From Maylandia zebra (Eukaryota; Chordata; Actinopteri; Cichliformes; Cichlidae), in NCBI RefSeq assembly GCF_041146795.1, contig NC_135183.1:12073340-12137339 (forward strand): DNA of 64,000 bases, given 5' to 3'. Position 1 is the first letter of the stretch. Each line of letters begins with the position of its first letter. Of this stretch, positions 63,032 to 64,000 are shown in pieces. The position numbers and the translations under genes are program-made. The notes under the pieces were generated by a model, which worked only from the letters and a program-made list of their open reading frames with translations, searched no databases and had not been told where the DNA came from.

Positions 63032-63964
63032 GTGTTTGGGGATTATTTGGTGACAGGTGACAGATCAGTGGAGGCACGGGGTCTGTTGGCACAAATTGAC
63101 CTCACATTTATTGGCAATTTATCCACATTTAGAAAAATTCTAGGGGAAATTAAGTTGCTTTCTGATGTACTTCAGTCTCCATCTCTTGATCTAGCAAAGG
63201 CTGTAGACCTAATTCATGCACTTCAAGACACCTTGGACCAATATAGAAGTGAATCCTGTTTTGATGAGCTGTGGCAAGACGCAATGGATATTGCAGAACA
63301 GTGTACTGTTGCCTCTGAGACAGTTAAGAGAAGGATGCAGAGAGAGAGCCTCAGGCTAAAGGGTTATTTTGTAGATTCTCCAATCGGGCAACACAGGTGT
63401 AAGGAGGATGACAAGGACAAGTTTAAGAGGGAAGTATTTTACCCCATTCTTAACCATGTACATGCAGAGATGGAGAAGCGCTTCAACAAGACCAATTGTG
63501 ATATTATGCGGGGTATACAGGCACTAAACCCCAAGAGTAAGAGCTTTTTGTCAGAGGAAATAGTTGTAAGCTTGGCTGGTCTGTATGACTGTGATATTGA
63601 AGACCTCAAACATGAGCTGTATCAAGCTAGAAAGGTTGTTCAAAGGAGAGCAGGGTGTGGGAATGAACTCTCCAGTATTTTGGGGTTTACTACCTTCCTA
63701 GAGCCTTACAAAGAGGTGTTTCATCAGCTTTTTCATTTATGTCGAATAGCTTTAGCTTTACCTGTCAGCAGTGCTACTTGTGAACGTAGCTTTTCAGTGC
63801 TAAAGCTTAGAAAAAATCATCTACGAACAAATATGACTGATGAGAGGCTTAGCAATATTGGAGTTTTGAGTATTGAGAGGAAAAGGGCAAGCTCATTAAG
63901 CCTGGATGACTTTGTAACACGTTTTGCCACCCGTCACCGTAACAGGCGGATCTACCTATTCTAA
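63032..63964 (+). mobile_element. hAT transposase, C-terminal half (ZMYM1/Tip100-like)
   Basis: An open frame of about 310 codons without an ATG at its left edge (it opens at GTG and may start at an acceptor, GGTGACAG|GTGACAG, near 63055). It reads as the C-terminal half of a hAT transposase: KREVFYPILNHVHAEMEKRF, then the dimerisation signature LPVSSATCERSFSVLKLRKN and TDERLSNIGVLSIE. The N-terminal zinc finger and the first catalytic acidic residues are not present in the window, so it is a terminal exon or a truncated copy. The frame has no stop or shift, unlike the other transposon genes here, so it may be young or domesticated. Stop at 63962-63964. Confidence 0.82.
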
Positions 63965-64000
63965 GTCATTGATAATATTTAATGAAGCATAGAGTAGGTA

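Overview
The window is vertebrate, most likely teleost fish, nuclear DNA. All protein genes are split by GT-AG introns, intergenic and intronic DNA is AT-rich, and the repeats are those typical of ray-finned fish: a Rex3/RTE-like LINE, an R2/R4-type LINE with a restriction-like endonuclease, Tc1 fossils, hAT elements and MITEs. A percomorph such as a cichlid would fit, but I cannot fix the species. The gene order eef1d - pycr3 - gfus matches the human 8q24.3 neighbourhood.

Layout. 1-3.0 kb: a near-perfect inverted repeat (arms about 1.03 and 1.07 kb) around a LINE fragment. 3.0-8.0 kb: no gene seen; a hAT end, a microsatellite and a dead Tc1 copy. 8.0-19.6 kb (minus): eef1d, with both the short translation-factor form and the long form made from a 1.27-kb upstream exon. 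21.5-26.5 kb (minus): pycr3, six coding exons. 29.0-29.5 kb (minus): a one-exon Myb/SANT-like gene. 32.1-36.3 kb (plus): brambleberry (bmb), a KAR5-family nuclear-fusion protein, 12 coding exons. 37.9-39.2 kb: a foldback element. 40.4-42.5 kb (minus): gfus, nine coding exons. 45.1-47.9 kb (minus): a clade-B serpin missing its first coding part and one internal exon. 47.9-61.8 kb: a second copy of the 24.8-38.7 kb segment. 62.2-64.0 kb: an expanded minisatellite and the C-terminal half of a hAT transposase.

The main event is a roughly 13.9-kb direct segmental duplication, about 99% identical by eye. It carries a whole bmb, a whole Myb/SANT-like gene and only the first two coding exons of pycr3. 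Its left junction cuts a serpin exon. Its right junction lies inside the foldback element, where identity falls abruptly to about 90%. The second bmb stays open but has lost 14 codons in frame between short direct repeats. The broken pycr3 copy sits upstream of the broken serpin on the same strand and in a compatible phase, so a chimeric transcript is possible. No genuinely new molecular system is evident. The novelty lies in this rearrangement, the foldback elements and the repeated motif in the long eEF1D. An assembly artefact (false duplication) must be excluded first.
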